Part shown: positions 1 through 12,800 of the stretch, piece by piece
How positions within the stretch are numbered: position 1 is the stretch's first letter
Layout of the letters: every line of letters starts with the position of its first letter
NCBI GenBank assembly: GCA_013396525.1
Contig: VWYX01000120.1
Location: forward strand, 498,482-562,481
DNA from: Chaetorhynchus papuensis
Lineage: Eukaryota > Chordata > Aves > Passeriformes > Rhipiduridae
Reading direction: 5' to 3'
DNA: 64,000 nucleotides
Notes under the pieces: model-generated
The model's database searches: none
What the model saw: the letters and a program-made list of their open reading frames with translations, nothing else
What the model was told of the DNA's origin: nothing
Position numbers and translations under genes: made by a program

Positions 1-3000
1 TACGGATTAAGCTCGAAGATCTTCAGCAAACTCCGTATGTATATTAAATAAAACAATTTCATAGAGTGAAAAATGAATTAATAAAAATATTGTCCAAACT
101 GAGTTTTCATACAGCCACATTGCACTGTTATTTTAGAGTTGCAAGGGGAAACAGAATTGTATCCACATACTAAGAGTATATTTCTACAATACTGTGTGTA
201 GTCATGTGGTCCACAAATGCCAACAACAAGGGACTGAAAATAGGATCAATTCTTTTCTTTCTCAGAAACAATCTTGTAAGCATCTGAGTTCCCAAAGACA
301 TAAAAGAATAGTTACTTTTCTGAGATCTTTTGATATTGCTCTTCATGGTGGAGCTATCCACAAGTGATAGGAAAGATCTCTTTTGAAAGTAAATGGTGCT
401 CCTTCAAATGTGTTCAGAAACATCTTTGCTGTTCCTTTCTCTGTTTCTCAAGTCTAACTTGAAAAGGATGCTTGATTTTTTAAAATTTGGTTTAGGTATC
501 ACAATGGGATACCTAATATCAGTCAGTGCTTGCAAACCTTATTCTTCCAGCATAGAATCTAGCTGTTTCTTTCTCTGTGTCAACACAGGAGGCTGAAGTA
601 ATCAGACAGGTCTAAAGAAGACAGAGGATGTTAACCTGCACTTTCTCAGAATCTGTGATGAGTAGGTTCATACTTTCAACATGACCACACTGAGCCATAA
701 GGTATATAAATAACTACTTTCACCTAAGAGCACAGCTACCAGAGCAGTTTGTACAGCAGGGCTATCAGTTCATAATATTTTTAATGTCAATACTGATACA
801 ATTGTCATGGATTAATAATTTCTGCATATAATTTTATCATTCCCATCCACCCTCTGCTGTTGTTCAGTAATATAAAGTAATTGTTGGCTCTTCCCCTCAC
901 CATGTCTCCAGAAGACAAGCACACAAGATCAGTTGTACTGTCTAGGAATATTTTTGCAGCACTACAGTTTTCAGTTATATTAAGTGATAATTCAAGCTCA
1001 CTGTATAAATGCTTTTTTATTAATTACTTGCTTGTATGCTAGAATGGAGGATACAGAAAGGAAAAAACATCCCAGATTAAAATAGGGATGTTATTTCCAA
1101 CATATTAAAAGGCAAACAGCAGTTGTTCTAAATCAGGAAAAAAACCCCAAAACAACTTGAATGAAAACATGAAGATACATTCCCGCCACAAACCCCTGTG
1201 ACCCACCAGGTTCAGCCCTTTCTCCCATCTCCTCTCAATATTAATTTTCAAATTCCCTTCAGATTAGCAGGAGTTACACAAACATGCATTAATATGTCCC
1301 TTAAGCATTTTATCACACTGAAGAACAGAAAAAAAAGTTCAATTGTGACCTGTACCAGGAAGTCATTCATTCAGATCCTGCTTAATTAGATGTGAGACCA
1401 CTATCTTAGTTCATGAAGTTTGACCACAGTATGCTCTTACTGCTGAAGCATTAACACAAGTAAGACACATATTACTCAAACCAATTTATCTTCACCAACC
1501 TATAACCAGCTTGACACAGGCACACTTTCTAAAATACCACACAAAATAAACTGTGGCATACATCTTCATATACTGAGCAATTCACCTACAGAAAGTGAGC
1601 CATATGCTTTAACAAAGAGTACATGACATATTAAAAGTAGAATACAAAAGGGTTAAAAACAGATAACAAAAAGTCCAAGTAATACATGATTTCAAGGAAT
1701 CTGGAACAAAAACGTACTTACATCACCGAAGTTTGTTATCATATCAAAACAATCTCAGCATTTTTGTCCACGTACCTTTCAGGGTATTTGAAATTTAACT
1801 AACAACATGCTAGCAGTAGCTGCACTATAAAAGAACTGAGAAGAGAGTTTCTCAGTTACAGTTAAATAATATGACTGGTAATGCTATTTCAGTATTTCAT
1901 GGCATATCAGACTACACACTTAATAGACTATTACAGAAACAAAAAATTTTAAAAATCAGCCAGTGGCATGACAGTCATCTGTAGTTGCATTATTTTTAAT
2001 TATAGCCAAGACACATGAAACTTTTTCCTCTCTGCAGAAAAATGGTTTAAAAAACAAAGTTTTAGTACATTATTCAAATAACGTATGGTTGTTCCCTCTA
2101 TGATACAAATACAATAGCTTTTGTAGTAAGGCGTGTTGCTTGTATGATTAAAGAGATGGTTAAGTGTTATGATATGTTTGACAGGTACGGTTCCAAGCAC
2201 TACCGGAACAGACACACAATACTGTTATTACCATTCCGTGTGTGCCGATACCTCATAGCAACAGAGCTCGGCAAAACGAAAGCAGAGACTCCACACTTTC
2301 ATCACTGCAGACATCTCCGTATGCCCTTCATCAGTGGTGCTTTCTGCACATTACACTTTCTCGTATCCTTCCCATTCTCAAACTGACCTGTCAAAGTCCA
2401 ATCTCCCCCAGTCTCTCAAGATTTTGGTAACCAAGATTGACCAACTATTTCTCTTTCCATTTTCCCTCACTTGTCACACAGCGGGGCCAACCCCAACAGG
2501 TATTTAGAAGCAATCGTAGCAAAGTCCACTTGTGCTTAATAGATTGCTGCAAATACAAATTATCTTCTAAGAAACATTATATATATATATACTCTCTTTA
2601 ACATGCCAATCAGGGGGGGTGGCAGGTACAATTATTAAAGGACTGAAAGACTTAGGTTTCCTGTGACCTCCATTACACCTCCAGTGTAGGATCCTCTGCT
2701 CCTTGATGGCTAAGACTGTATTAGTCGAACCCACGGTAACATCTGGCAAGTGGTTTTCTCTGTTTTTCTCTATTAGTTACCATCCTTTAAAGGAATACAG
2801 TTTCATCAGTTTCATTAAGGGAGATGTAAATATTGTTTTGATTGAGAGATTTTTTTTTTCCTTCTTTTTTTTTTTTTAAGAAAAATAAAAATTGAATGAT
2901 CTTAAGGAATTTTCTTTATACTCGCATTTCTCACACACTCTATAAAAATATCATTGACATAGGGTGAAAAGGTCGCATACCTCACCGAAATGGAGCCAAG

Positions 3001-3368
3001 TACTCCCGTAAGGTTTTTCACCTGGAAAATATCCCTGTAACTAATTCTATGTACTGGATTTTTAAAATTATTATTTTAGCACCAACAACAACAAAAAAAA
3101 AAAACTCTGGGCCTTTTCCCAGCCGAGAGTTCCCCGAAGTCATCTTTCCCATGAGGAAGATAAGTTTTCACTTAGAGGATAGCATCTCTAGCAGCAAGAT
3201 TTTAATACTCTGCAACAATATCAGGGATACGCAATCCTGAATTTACGGCTCTTCAAATTGCTTTTATAGCTATACTATTCATTTTGGATCAGATGCTTAT
3301 CTAAAATTCCATACATCCATAATATATAATTTAAAACAGCTTCCAATGAGTCAAAGAACAGTAATGAG

Positions 3369-3432
3369 AAAAAAAAAAAAAAAAAGACAAGCCGCCACAA
3401 CCAAAACAAAAAACAAGCAAACAAACAAACAA
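3369..3432. repeat. Poly-A and (CAAA)n low-complexity tract
   Basis: A run of 17 A residues is followed by CAA-rich sequence that ends in four CAAA/CAAG units. This is simple A/C-rich sequence. It could be the decayed tail of a retroposed element, but no element body is recognisable beside it. Confidence 0.75.
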
Positions 3433-6400
3433 GCCACAGTGGTCCAGGTTCTGGGAACTGTATGTTATTGCATCTTTTTAAAGCTAAATATTTTTTACAC
3501 CAGCTAAGGATTGGGCCCAATAGGCACAATTCCACTTCAAACTTCATTTTTTTTCACCTCCAAAGTACTGCTTCTCATCTGCTCTGTTAGTAATACATGA
3601 GAATTTCTAATTAGCTTATTCCAAATTCTTTTTACAGTTATTTTTATGTCTTATCAATAACTGAGAAGGAGAAAAAAATGCTGATTTATCAATTAATCAA
3701 GCTTTATGGACATACAATATTCCTCAATACTTCAGAAATGTCTGCAGAACAATTTCCTCCAATCTTAAGATCAATGAATCAATGTAAAACCCCAGTAATT
3801 AAATTTATCAACTCGGTATCAATACATCCAGCACTTTATGAAAGGATTGTGTGAAGTTTTTTCTGTTAACGGATATATTGATTGAGGGCAAAGAGCCAAA
3901 TATTTCTGTTATTAGATCTGGGGATGCAAGATCAAAACTCAGTCTGTTATAAACAACATACAAATGTTTCATATAGACAGATCTCATGCTGATTCTGTAC
4001 CATTAAACCCACCCCTAACAAGCAGATAAGCCTATTAATTGATGATTAAGGCTACAGAAAGATCAGTCGTTATATTCAATGCTTCTTATATGCATTCATT
4101 GAATAAACTTATTGACAGGAACCATACAGAATAATTTTCCTCTAGGAATTATATTTTAAAAAAGAAACAGAGTATCTAAACAACAGCAGATTTCAAACCT
4201 TGTTCATGCAGCATAAAATAGCCTTATTAAATTTTGAAATTAGAGCTTTATAGTTTGAAAGAGATCCTTTCTCCATCATATATAGCAGTTATTAAAAGAG
4301 AGGTGAAAAATAAAGCCTAAAGATGACACATCTAATAAGAGTCATAATAAAAACAAAACCAAGAAAACAAAAACACCCTCCAAATGTTTTACAGATCAAT
4401 TTTTAAAGGGCTAGTATACAAACTATTCTGGAATATATTTTTAGTTGTTATCCCTTACTACATACGCATAAGCAAGTAGGGCACAAAAGTTCATCAAGTG
4501 CCATTTTTCAATTATAATAAAAAAAAGTAGTAGGGCTTTTTATATCAAGAAAATAAAACACAAAAAATGTTTATCTCTGCTTAACTATAAAAAAGCTTAA
4601 AGAACAGCTAATGACATAAGACTCATCATTTTATCCCATGAACTGTATGATGAAAATATCAATAATACAATCTTCGTATTTCTAAAATGCTGCTAGAAAA
4701 AGCAAACATCCCTGTACTTTCACAATGTTGCAATAAATAAAAACAATTTGATCTAGTAGTGAAGGTATCTTATTATGACGGGAGGAAATAACAACAAAAC
4801 CTCCAAACCCACCAGATTCATGTAGGAGTCACATCCTGTTACAAACATCAAACAACAATGAGCCTTTATTACCATGCTATGATTCCTTCATTTCAAACAT
4901 GATTAATTAGCAAGTATAACACTCACCAAAACTCCCACCACGCTGCTGTTTGCTGCCTATTTTCAAATGGGTCTCTATCAAGTATTCATAAGCAGTGTTA
5001 GTCTCATTTACGACACTGAAGAAAAGAAGTCAAAGCATCCTGCTTTAAGGAAGATTTCACTTATACCCTAGCCAAAAAGAAAAGCACAGAAAACAGAAAC
5101 CCAACAACAACCAAACACCAAACCACTGTTTCTTCAAAGGGATTCCTTGATAATCCAAACACAAACTTTATGCAAAATGAAAAACTTTTTAGTGAAGTTG
5201 CTAAACAATTTAGATGGTTGGAAATAGAGAAAGATAAAAGAGCAGTTTCAGACTTTGTTTTGGTCTGTTTTTTTTTTTACTTGAAACCTCAACTTTACAT
5301 TCAATTTGAAATACACTGCTTCTGTTGAGAATAAAAGCATGGTTCATGTGCTAAAAATGGATAGAAAAAGAGAATCAGAAGGGGAAGACACACTTAACAG
5401 TATTCTTAACATGCTTTAAGCTGTGCAAACAGATACCTTCAAATGTACCTTACTTGCAATAAACATTACTTTGGCGGTAAAAGAAACTTTGCTTCACAGG
5501 GACGAGAGGTGGAAACTGAGATTACAAATAGAAGAAGAAGAAACAAGACTGAGAAGAGAAGAAAAAAATTGCCTTCCAAGCTGAACTCTATAAATACCAT
5601 CAGAAAGACAACAAAAAAAGGTTCCATTTGGAAGCAACAGATGTATTCCTAAGCAAGAAAATATCCCCGATGAAATAATGCAGAGAGATTCATACAGACA
5701 GGATCTTTAGAAGCATGAAAAGAAACTGCCTGTGAGGCAAAGCTAAAGTTTCAATGTGAAAACAAAAATTAGGCAGAAGATCCGATACCTCCTTAGTTTA
5801 CCAGCTCTTATATCAGAGATACTTGATGATTTTGTCACGCCCAGAGCAGAGCAATTTTTAAGTGCAAATCAGTCTTACTCTCTCCAGCTTTCTCAATTTT
5901 ATAAAATTGGGATCAAAAACATCAAAGCAGCTTCCACTTCGGACCTAACTTTTAGAGGATCAATGTGACAAGTCACTGCTTGATAGATGTTTCTCTTGAT
6001 AAACGACTTGTTCAAAAGAGACATTGTAGCTTTCATTTCCTGACCACAACACACTTTTAATTTGCAACAGCAGAGCTGCTCGAGTGTGACTAGTTCCCAC
6101 TTTCCAGTCTTTCAGGACTGTGGCACTGTCAGGCCACATGCACGGGCAAAACAAAAACTCAGAAAGAGATGAATTTGCAGAAAGAATTTTAGCAAAACTT
6201 TTTCTCAAATGGGAACCTGATTATATCTGATTTCTCCTAGCAGTGGGCTCTTAAACCCCCCTCCCAACCACCCCCAATCCCTAACATTTTAGGGAAGCGA
6301 GGAAAGAGAGAAGTCATATTGGAAATATATACTTAAGCACCATAGAATATATATAGCTGCCTAATAGTATCATGTTTATTATCCATACATATATTACTGC

Positions 6401-6947
6401 TACTATAATTATTATTATTATCTGGGAATTGCATTTAACAGTCCAAACCGTCCACACCATCCAATTTCAGCTCTCAGCATACTGTCCGATTCCCGATTTA
6501 AAATTTATAAATGTAATATCCTCCTCATCACAAGCAGCAGTCCAATCTGCTCTGAATATATATTACAGCTTTAACATCACAGAGGGAAATCTCCCATCTG
6601 GCAATCACATTTGCTCCAACAGCTCTAGGAAAAAAAAAAAAGAAAAAAAAAAATGTTCCGCTCTCGCTTGCTTGCTCTTCTCCTTAAAACATTTCTCAGA
6701 GCAAATTATGTGCATCTAAAATAAACAGTTGCCTTATTGATCGTTTCAAAGTCAACAAGTTCTAAATGCAAAATGCAATCAGATCATTCCCATCATATAG
6801 CACCTGGGATATGTTTAGCAATACAGTCACCTAGAACACCAAAATAGGAGTGTACATTGTGCAACTGCTCTCTCAATTTCTTTCTTGCATTCAGATACGT
6901 TATTACGAGTGATCATCAGCCACACACTCCAGACCTCCCCCTTATCC

Positions 6948-6949
<2 letters not shown>

Positions 6950-6990
<41 letters not shown>
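6950..6990. repeat. (CA)n dinucleotide microsatellite
   Basis: About 20 uninterrupted AC units can be read directly. A pure array of this length is usually polymorphic in vertebrates. It lies inside the presumed first intron of the minus-strand gene and also encodes the spurious TH repeat in a short open frame. Confidence 0.97.
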
Positions 6991-6993
<3 letters not shown>

Positions 6994-8386
6994 CCTAGGG
7001 TCTCTCTCCATCCTTATTTGTTACAATCACACACAATTAAAAGTGAACATAGCCCCTTTTTGGTTGCACAAAACAAACTAATAGTCACTTTTGTTGTTAC
7101 TTCCTTAGCCTTAACTGCATACCTAGAGGTGCATCTACTGCACCACAAGGAGCTCTACTGAAATTCCCCATGCTCCATTTTATCTGACTTTTTTGGAGGA
7201 GGGGGCAGCGTGGGGGGCTGGAGAGTGACCGTTAAAATGAAGCCAGTTTCAGCACCTGATTATTTCATTCTGTTAAGCATTGAGAGCAGAGCAGTGTGAA
7301 CCAGACACTTGTAAACTGAGCATAAAATACTCCTTATTAAATCATATTAAGCATTTGGCCACAACAGTAATTTTGTTTGTTTACATGCAAAACATTCCCT
7401 CACCCCACATCAGTTAGAATCTTTAGCAGATGATTACGCTGAAAGTAGGAGAGGGAAAAGCAGCCGGAGTTTAAATAAATACTAAAAAACCACTAGTTTG
7501 CAAAAGGAAAAGATGCATTTTAGGCATGTATGTATGAGCACACAGATGTGTAGGTGTATATATTCATTGCTACACGTTTTTGCCCTCTCCACTCCCCGAG
7601 TTTCACTAATTTACATACCATTGGAGTTCAGTGGTGTGTATAGTGCACTGCTGGTAACATGCAACTTCAGGTTTTACAACTGAGATCAATACAATGGACA
7701 AAACTAATGCCATAATCGAAGCAGAAACGATAAACAAATGATAGCAAGAGAAAAAAAATGCTTATATATACACAAGAAAATATACTATTAAACATTAGGT
7801 ATTTATTACAAAATATTTGCATGCAGAGTCCTCGGTGCGTTATCATGCTATTTAAATCTGTCTTTGCTATTTAGATGCAAAGGAAGTAGATCCCAAAACG
7901 GACATACCATAAACACTGGTGCTACTGATCATTTCTTGCTGGCAGCACAAAAAGCTGAATTGGATTTTTCACAAGCAGGAATTCCAAAGGTTGCTTTTCA
8001 TTAAAGCCACTTTTCCTCTCAGCTATCAAATGTCACTGCCTTGAAACGTGGGCCCTTTCGTCAGGTATTCATTTAACCTACATGCATATAATTAAGTGGG
8101 AAAGCAACATCAACAAAAAGGGGATCTCAGATCACAAGAGAAGAAAGAAAGGGGGAAAAAAAGCACATGACCAGGAATGCAAGTCCATGTCAATTTCACT
8201 CACTCCCATTGAAACTAACAAGAGCTCCAGGGAGGATAGTAATAGGATCAGTGGATTGTATATACCATTAAATTATACATCTTTCTCTCCCTCCTGAGCC
8301 AACAATACGCCCACCACGCTGTACCCCCTCCAAGATGATGTGCTTACATTTTACTGCAACAGCTCCTCTGACATATTCTTGCTCTT

Positions 8387-8397
8387 CCCCCCCCCCC
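8387..8397. repeat. Poly-C run
   Basis: Eleven consecutive C residues follow a pyrimidine stretch. This is a homopolymer with no other visible function; it is likely length-variable and prone to sequencing error. Confidence 0.85.
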
Positions 8398-8820
8398 ACC
8401 AGCCAAGACACAGTAATTTAAACCTAACTTTTGTTTTGCGAGATTCTTATTTGCACTTATTTGGTCAGAAGTTAGTTGCCTCAAAGTCCAGACCCGCGTT
8501 ACCTGCAGTTTATTATTTTCAAAGCAACTTAAAAATAAATCCAATTAAGAGGAGGAGGAGGAGGTGGGGAGGGAGCTTGCAATCGCGAACTCTTAATCTG
8601 CCTACTATTGTTGGCAATGATCAAGGAGGAAAAAACCATGCACTGCGATTGTATATCTGTACTTTCCAGACTACGATCAGGCAAGCAGACCGGAGTGCTT
8701 AGTATCAGAAAACGACCGCAAATTAGGCAAAATATTTAGGGAACGAACAGGCGATTAATACGCGGCTCTCTCGGAGAGCTTTAAGATTTAATAAAATTTA
8801 AAACGATGGTAGGGAGACTC

Positions 8821-8836
8821 GGGGGGGTGGGGGGGG
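8821..8836. repeat. G-rich run next to the splice donor
   Basis: Two long G runs separated by one T lie 13 bases beyond the proposed minus-strand splice donor. On the minus strand, and so in the proposed pre-mRNA, this becomes a C-rich run at the very start of intron 1. On the plus strand it could form a G-quadruplex. Confidence 0.8.
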
Positions 8837-8849
8837 AAGATCCTCTTAC

Positions 8850-9115
8850 CTGGAGATTTGGTACAAGAACCCGATAGGTTAGAGTAGCATCGATCCGATG
8901 TGTTTGCTGATGAATGGGGGCTCGGGTTAAGTGAAGGTGCCTATGATTTGAAATCATTCCAAGTTTTTGAAGGGAAGACTGACTGCAGCCTCTGCCATGT
9001 TGGAATTTCAAACCCAAAACAGCTGCTTTGCAAGGAGCCAGCATGCCAGCAGCTGGACGCCTGCGCAGAGCGCCGCCGAGCCAAATTCAAATCACTTTCA
9101 CGCGAAGAGCCAAAG
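8850..9115 (-). other. Candidate first exon of an unidentified minus-strand gene
   Basis: On the minus strand the sequence CCAG|GTAAGAGG gives a full-consensus 5' splice site, with the last exon base at 8850. The sequence to the right runs straight into a CpG island, as expected for a vertebrate first exon. The transcription start is not visible, so the right limit given is only where the composition becomes strongly GC-rich. The exon contains a 14-residue ORF with a strong initiation context (8954-8998). In another frame, an open reading frame beginning at 9044 reads through to the donor and would place a Gln codon exactly at the junction (phase 0), but it shows no recognisable domain. It is therefore either a 5' UTR exon or a short coding exon. 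I could not match it to a known gene; a non-coding RNA is also possible. Confidence 0.55.
8954..8998 (-). CDS. Possible upstream ORF of 14 codons in the first exon
   Basis: On the minus strand an ATG at 8998-8996 has A at -3 and G at +4, a strong Kozak context. It opens a 14-residue frame (MAEAAVSLPFKNLE) that stops at TGA. If the exon is part of the mRNA of a gene whose main start lies in a later exon, this would be an upstream ORF able to reduce translation of the main frame. It is too short to judge by codon use, and translation is inference. It could equally be a chance ATG. Confidence 0.3.
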   Translation of the reverse strand: MAEAAVSLPFKNLE

Positions 9116-9870
9116 ATCAGTTTTCAAAGGGGGAGCGGCGCGGGGGGCGGGGGCGCTCCGCGGTCCTGCGCGCCGGGGCCGCCGCTTCCCGCGGGGGGCG
9201 GCGGGGTGTCCGCGCCGCGGCTCCGCTCCCGCTCCCCGGGGCGGCGGGACGGGGGCAGCGGCCAGCGGGCTCCCTCCGCGGCGGCGGCGGCGCGGCTCCC
9301 CTCAGGCGCGGCGGCGCGGGGCCGGGGCCTAGCGGCGGCCCTCGCCCGCGGGGCAGGCGAGCGGGCTCCGGCGGCGGAGGTTCCCCCCGGCTGCGGCCGC
9401 CTGCGCTCCGCCGCGGCCGCCCCGCGTCTCCCCGCCTGGGGCCAGTGGGGCGTCCCGGCTCGACCGGCAGCGGCCTGCGCGGCTGCCCTGACCGGCAGCT
9501 CTTGCGCCGCGTCCCCGGGCGGGCGGCGTCGGGGCTCGCTGGTCGCCACCGCCTCCCGCCCGAGGAAAATGGCCGGGGTGGAAGTGCCGTCCCGGCCCGA
9601 GCGGCGGCGGCGGGGCCGCGCAGCCGTGCCCGGCCCCGCGCTGCTCCCGGGGAGCCCCGGCCGCTGCCCGCCGGAGCCCGGCTGCTAGCAGCCGCGGCGA
9701 GGCATTCCCGGTAGCCGGCAATGGCTGAGGGGCCCCGGCAGCCACACCTCCCTCTCCCCGCACTTCCCAACCCGGCTCGGCGGGGGGTGGCAGGGAGCCA
9801 GCTCAGCTACCCCGGCCCACAGCTGCCGGGGACTCCCCTTGCATCAGAGGGATTCCCCGGGGGGGGCTGT
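9040..9870. promoter_or_regulatory. CpG island promoter, probably driving the minus-strand gene
   Basis: This roughly 830-base block is very rich in G, C and CpG, unlike the AT-rich DNA on both sides, and contains GGCGG/CCGCC runs typical of Sp1-family sites. An NRF1-like TGCGCA core is seen at 9062-9067. No TATA box is evident, so it fits the dispersed CpG-island promoter class. Several long open frames cross it on both strands, but they consist of Pro, Ala, Arg and Gly runs and are a composition artefact. The minus-strand splice donor at its left edge suggests leftward transcription. A weaker CpG-rich shoulder continues to about 10080, so bidirectional transcription is possible, but I found no strong plus-strand donor. 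Confidence 0.85.
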
Positions 9871-12800
9871 TAGACGGGCTTTATAGCCTCCTCATGCCGG
9901 CAGGGAAGGCATACTGTGGCCTGGAGGCACCGACCGGGCCCTGCCTGTCGCACACGGGTCTTCCCGGCGCGGCCGAACCCCGTGCGCCGGTACTGCCCGG
10001 CACCCTGCTCTCCCCGCTCCATCCCCGCACACGTCTGCGCGCCCGCTTCCCTGTCGCCGCAGCTGTGGAAGGGGGAGTGAGAGCTTCCCACGAGACAGAT
10101 CCACATTCCTGGGCTTGCACCTGGGACTAGCAGAGCGTTTTTACCTTCTAACGGGGAAGAAGCCACGCTGTCCGGATGCTGTTCTTGGGCTTTGGTTTAG
10201 AGTCCTGGACTGGTTTCACTTCCTCTCTTCCTTGTCCTGCTGTGGAGTTAAGGATGGTTTGAGAGGGTTGTTTGTCCGTCCTGGATATAGGGGAGACTGA
10301 TTAAATTTTCTTCGTAAAAGTGGAAGATGTAGAAGCAGTTAAGGCTCTGGAGGAGGCAGGGGAGACCAGTCCCAGGGGATTAGCATCTGGAGGAGTGGGA
10401 ATAGGCTTATTTCCCATCTGTTTCTCTTTGCAGTAATATAGTAGGCCTAAATAAAACTCTGAACTATTTGCCAGCAGAAGCTGCTGTGAGCTGTCAGCCA
10501 GTCCCTATCCTACCCGGGTAATGGAGGAGGAAAAGAAAGGACAGGAAGGCCTGACTGGTTGATGTTGTCCGTGAAGTGATTTAGTCAATCCAAAATGATT
10601 TTTACTTGCTGGTGAAAAATAGGCACCTTTCATGCTTTTGGGAGGCTGTAGCCAGCCCGGGTGACAAAGCTGTGCCTAAAGATTGGAAATAAAAAGACAG
10701 ACCAAAAGGGCTAGACAGACTTTTGCTTATTAAGAATGTGGAAGGTGTTCCTGGCTCACTTGGACAGCTGAGGATAACTCTAGCACTGCTACACGAGGAG
10801 AGTGCTGCTCCTGGAATAACAAAAGTGTCCTGAAACAAGCAGTTGGTTTGGAGCAGATACTGCTTTTGCTTCCCAGAATGTCCCAGGTAAAACAAAACAT
10901 ACACAGGAAAACACAGTTAAACTGAATTTTGGGATGTAGAGAGCTATTTTTAGAACTTGCAACATGGCTATAGCAACAGAAGTCTATAGAAATAGCTTTA
11001 GACAGCTGCCCAGAGCAGCCAGCAGGCGAGACACCCGGCCACAGCACCCGCTGTGGTCCAGCCTGCACCATGCTCTTCTGACACCTTTTCCCTGCCCTCG
11101 GCATCGCTTGGCTCTGAGCAACAGGCCCAGAGCTTGGGTCAGCCTGTTGCCTGTGCACACAGCTGCTCATTGTCCCTTCTACAAGAGCTTGTGGGTATTA
11201 AGCAGCCGCCTTGGCAAGCAGACAACTTATCCAAATGCAGGTAACACGTCAGTAGCCTCTGGTATTCGCTAACTTGACCCAACTATACATGTTACATTTA
11301 GAAGTCTCTGATGCTGATACCTGCAACACGGCATATTGCCTCTGCTAGTGTTGCCAGCACCAGGCACTGAAAATAAGTCATCACAATCCCAAGGTCATGA
11401 GCTTGGTCTAAAAATCATATTGTTAAACATAAAAAGGATTCTTTTGTCTTTGCTACTTTATGCATCTGGATTCTCTTCCCATTGTTGTTTTCCCAGACAC
11501 GGCACTATACACTTTTTCTCTCAAGTGAAGGATGAGTTTCTTGCACAGTTACAGAGTTCGGTGACTTGTACCTGTAGGAAAACAACAACCAGCAATTACC
11601 ATAAGGCATTAGTCAATAAGCACAAGTGCTTTTTAAACTTTTGTCCAATAAAGACTGTATTTACCAATCCTAGTATTGCATTAACCTCAGTGTATTCATT
11701 TTATATACCTATATTTTTATTTTCTTCATGCTTCACCTGCCACATTAAAATAGCATAAATTGAAACAATAGGCATGCAGTATATGTTTGTATGGGCTGAC
11801 ATTCATTTCTGTGCAGAAGGTCAGCATAAGACATACTATATTAAGTTCTTATTTTGAGATCTGAATTAGGCTGAAGTGGAGGCCTTGTTCAGCTCATATG
11901 TACAGTGGATGAATTCCACTCTTTGTTTAACATGCCACCAGTCCTGATCCTTCTGAATGGGAAATTCTCAGAGACGTTCAAACTGGGAATGTTACTTGGA
12001 GCCTATTTCAACATCTAGGTGAAACGTTTACAATGAAATTCAAAACCACATAAAACTTGCCTGGTTTCAGGTTTTGTTACAAATTCTGAACTCAGACCAG
12101 ATTCTTTGAAAGGTTCACAGACCTTTTCAGCAAATCTAGATTAATAACATTTAAACCAACTGAATTGTGGAAACAAAACAAAAATCACAGAAAATCTAAC
12201 TATGCTCCTATGGGATGTTGATGTGATGCATGTGAACTTTGTAGTTTCTACTTGGTAGGTCTAGTAAAGGCTTTTAAGAATTATAATAAAAACAACAGTG
12301 TTCTTTAGTGACTTTACATTAATTATATGGATTTTATTTGTGAATGAGAGCAAGTTTGCAAAATGGCAGAAAATATCTGAGTTCTAATGTTGAAATTTGG
12401 CAGCACCTGTACTCCCCTTGTGTGCTGGCAGTGCAGACCTCCAGGGCAGGGCCTCCTGCCTGTCTCCCTCCCTCTGAGCTGGGAAATGCCTCCAGTCTCC
12501 CACTCTCAGACCTCATGTGGGGCAACCACAGTTGTCATTGCCTACTAGGATGTGCTGCAATAAACAGGCTGCAAGTGCTCTTTTTTGGAGTTTTGGTCAC
12601 TGGTGACTGTATGTATTATTTTATTCCTTTGTGAGGAGCACAATCTGTTTAAGAGCTCAGACAACTCAAATCAGATGTTTATAGCATCTGGATCCCCACT
12701 GAGCAGCTGAGGTGGCTCCCGATCCTACATGCTGGGAGTTTTCCAGAATGTGTGTGGTAGGATAGCCCCTCCTGGGCCTCTCTGACTAGACTGGTCATCA

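Larger units (their letters stand above)
1..8849 (-). other. AT-rich non-coding stretch, probably first intron of a minus-strand gene
   Basis: No convincing coding exon is visible on either strand. The open frames here are short, compositionally biased and without recognisable domains. Because a consensus minus-strand splice donor sits at the right edge (8849), the simplest reading is that this is the 5' part of intron 1 of the gene starting at the CpG island. The block is low in recognisable interspersed repeats. It contains a TA run near 2579, a poly-A plus CAAA tract near 3369-3432, a CA microsatellite at 6950 and a poly-C run at 8387. A non-coding or coding exon could still hide here, because short exons cannot be recognised without alignment. 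Confidence 0.45.

Noticed and set aside
6857..7081. Open frame with a His/Thr repeat
   Set aside because: The repeat is the translation of the CA microsatellite.
8900..9770. Long overlapping open frames (up to 262 codons) on both strands in the first CpG island
   Set aside because: They consist of Pro, Ala, Arg and Gly runs in several frames at once, as expected when GC-rich DNA lacks AT-rich stop codons. No domain or conserved motif is visible.
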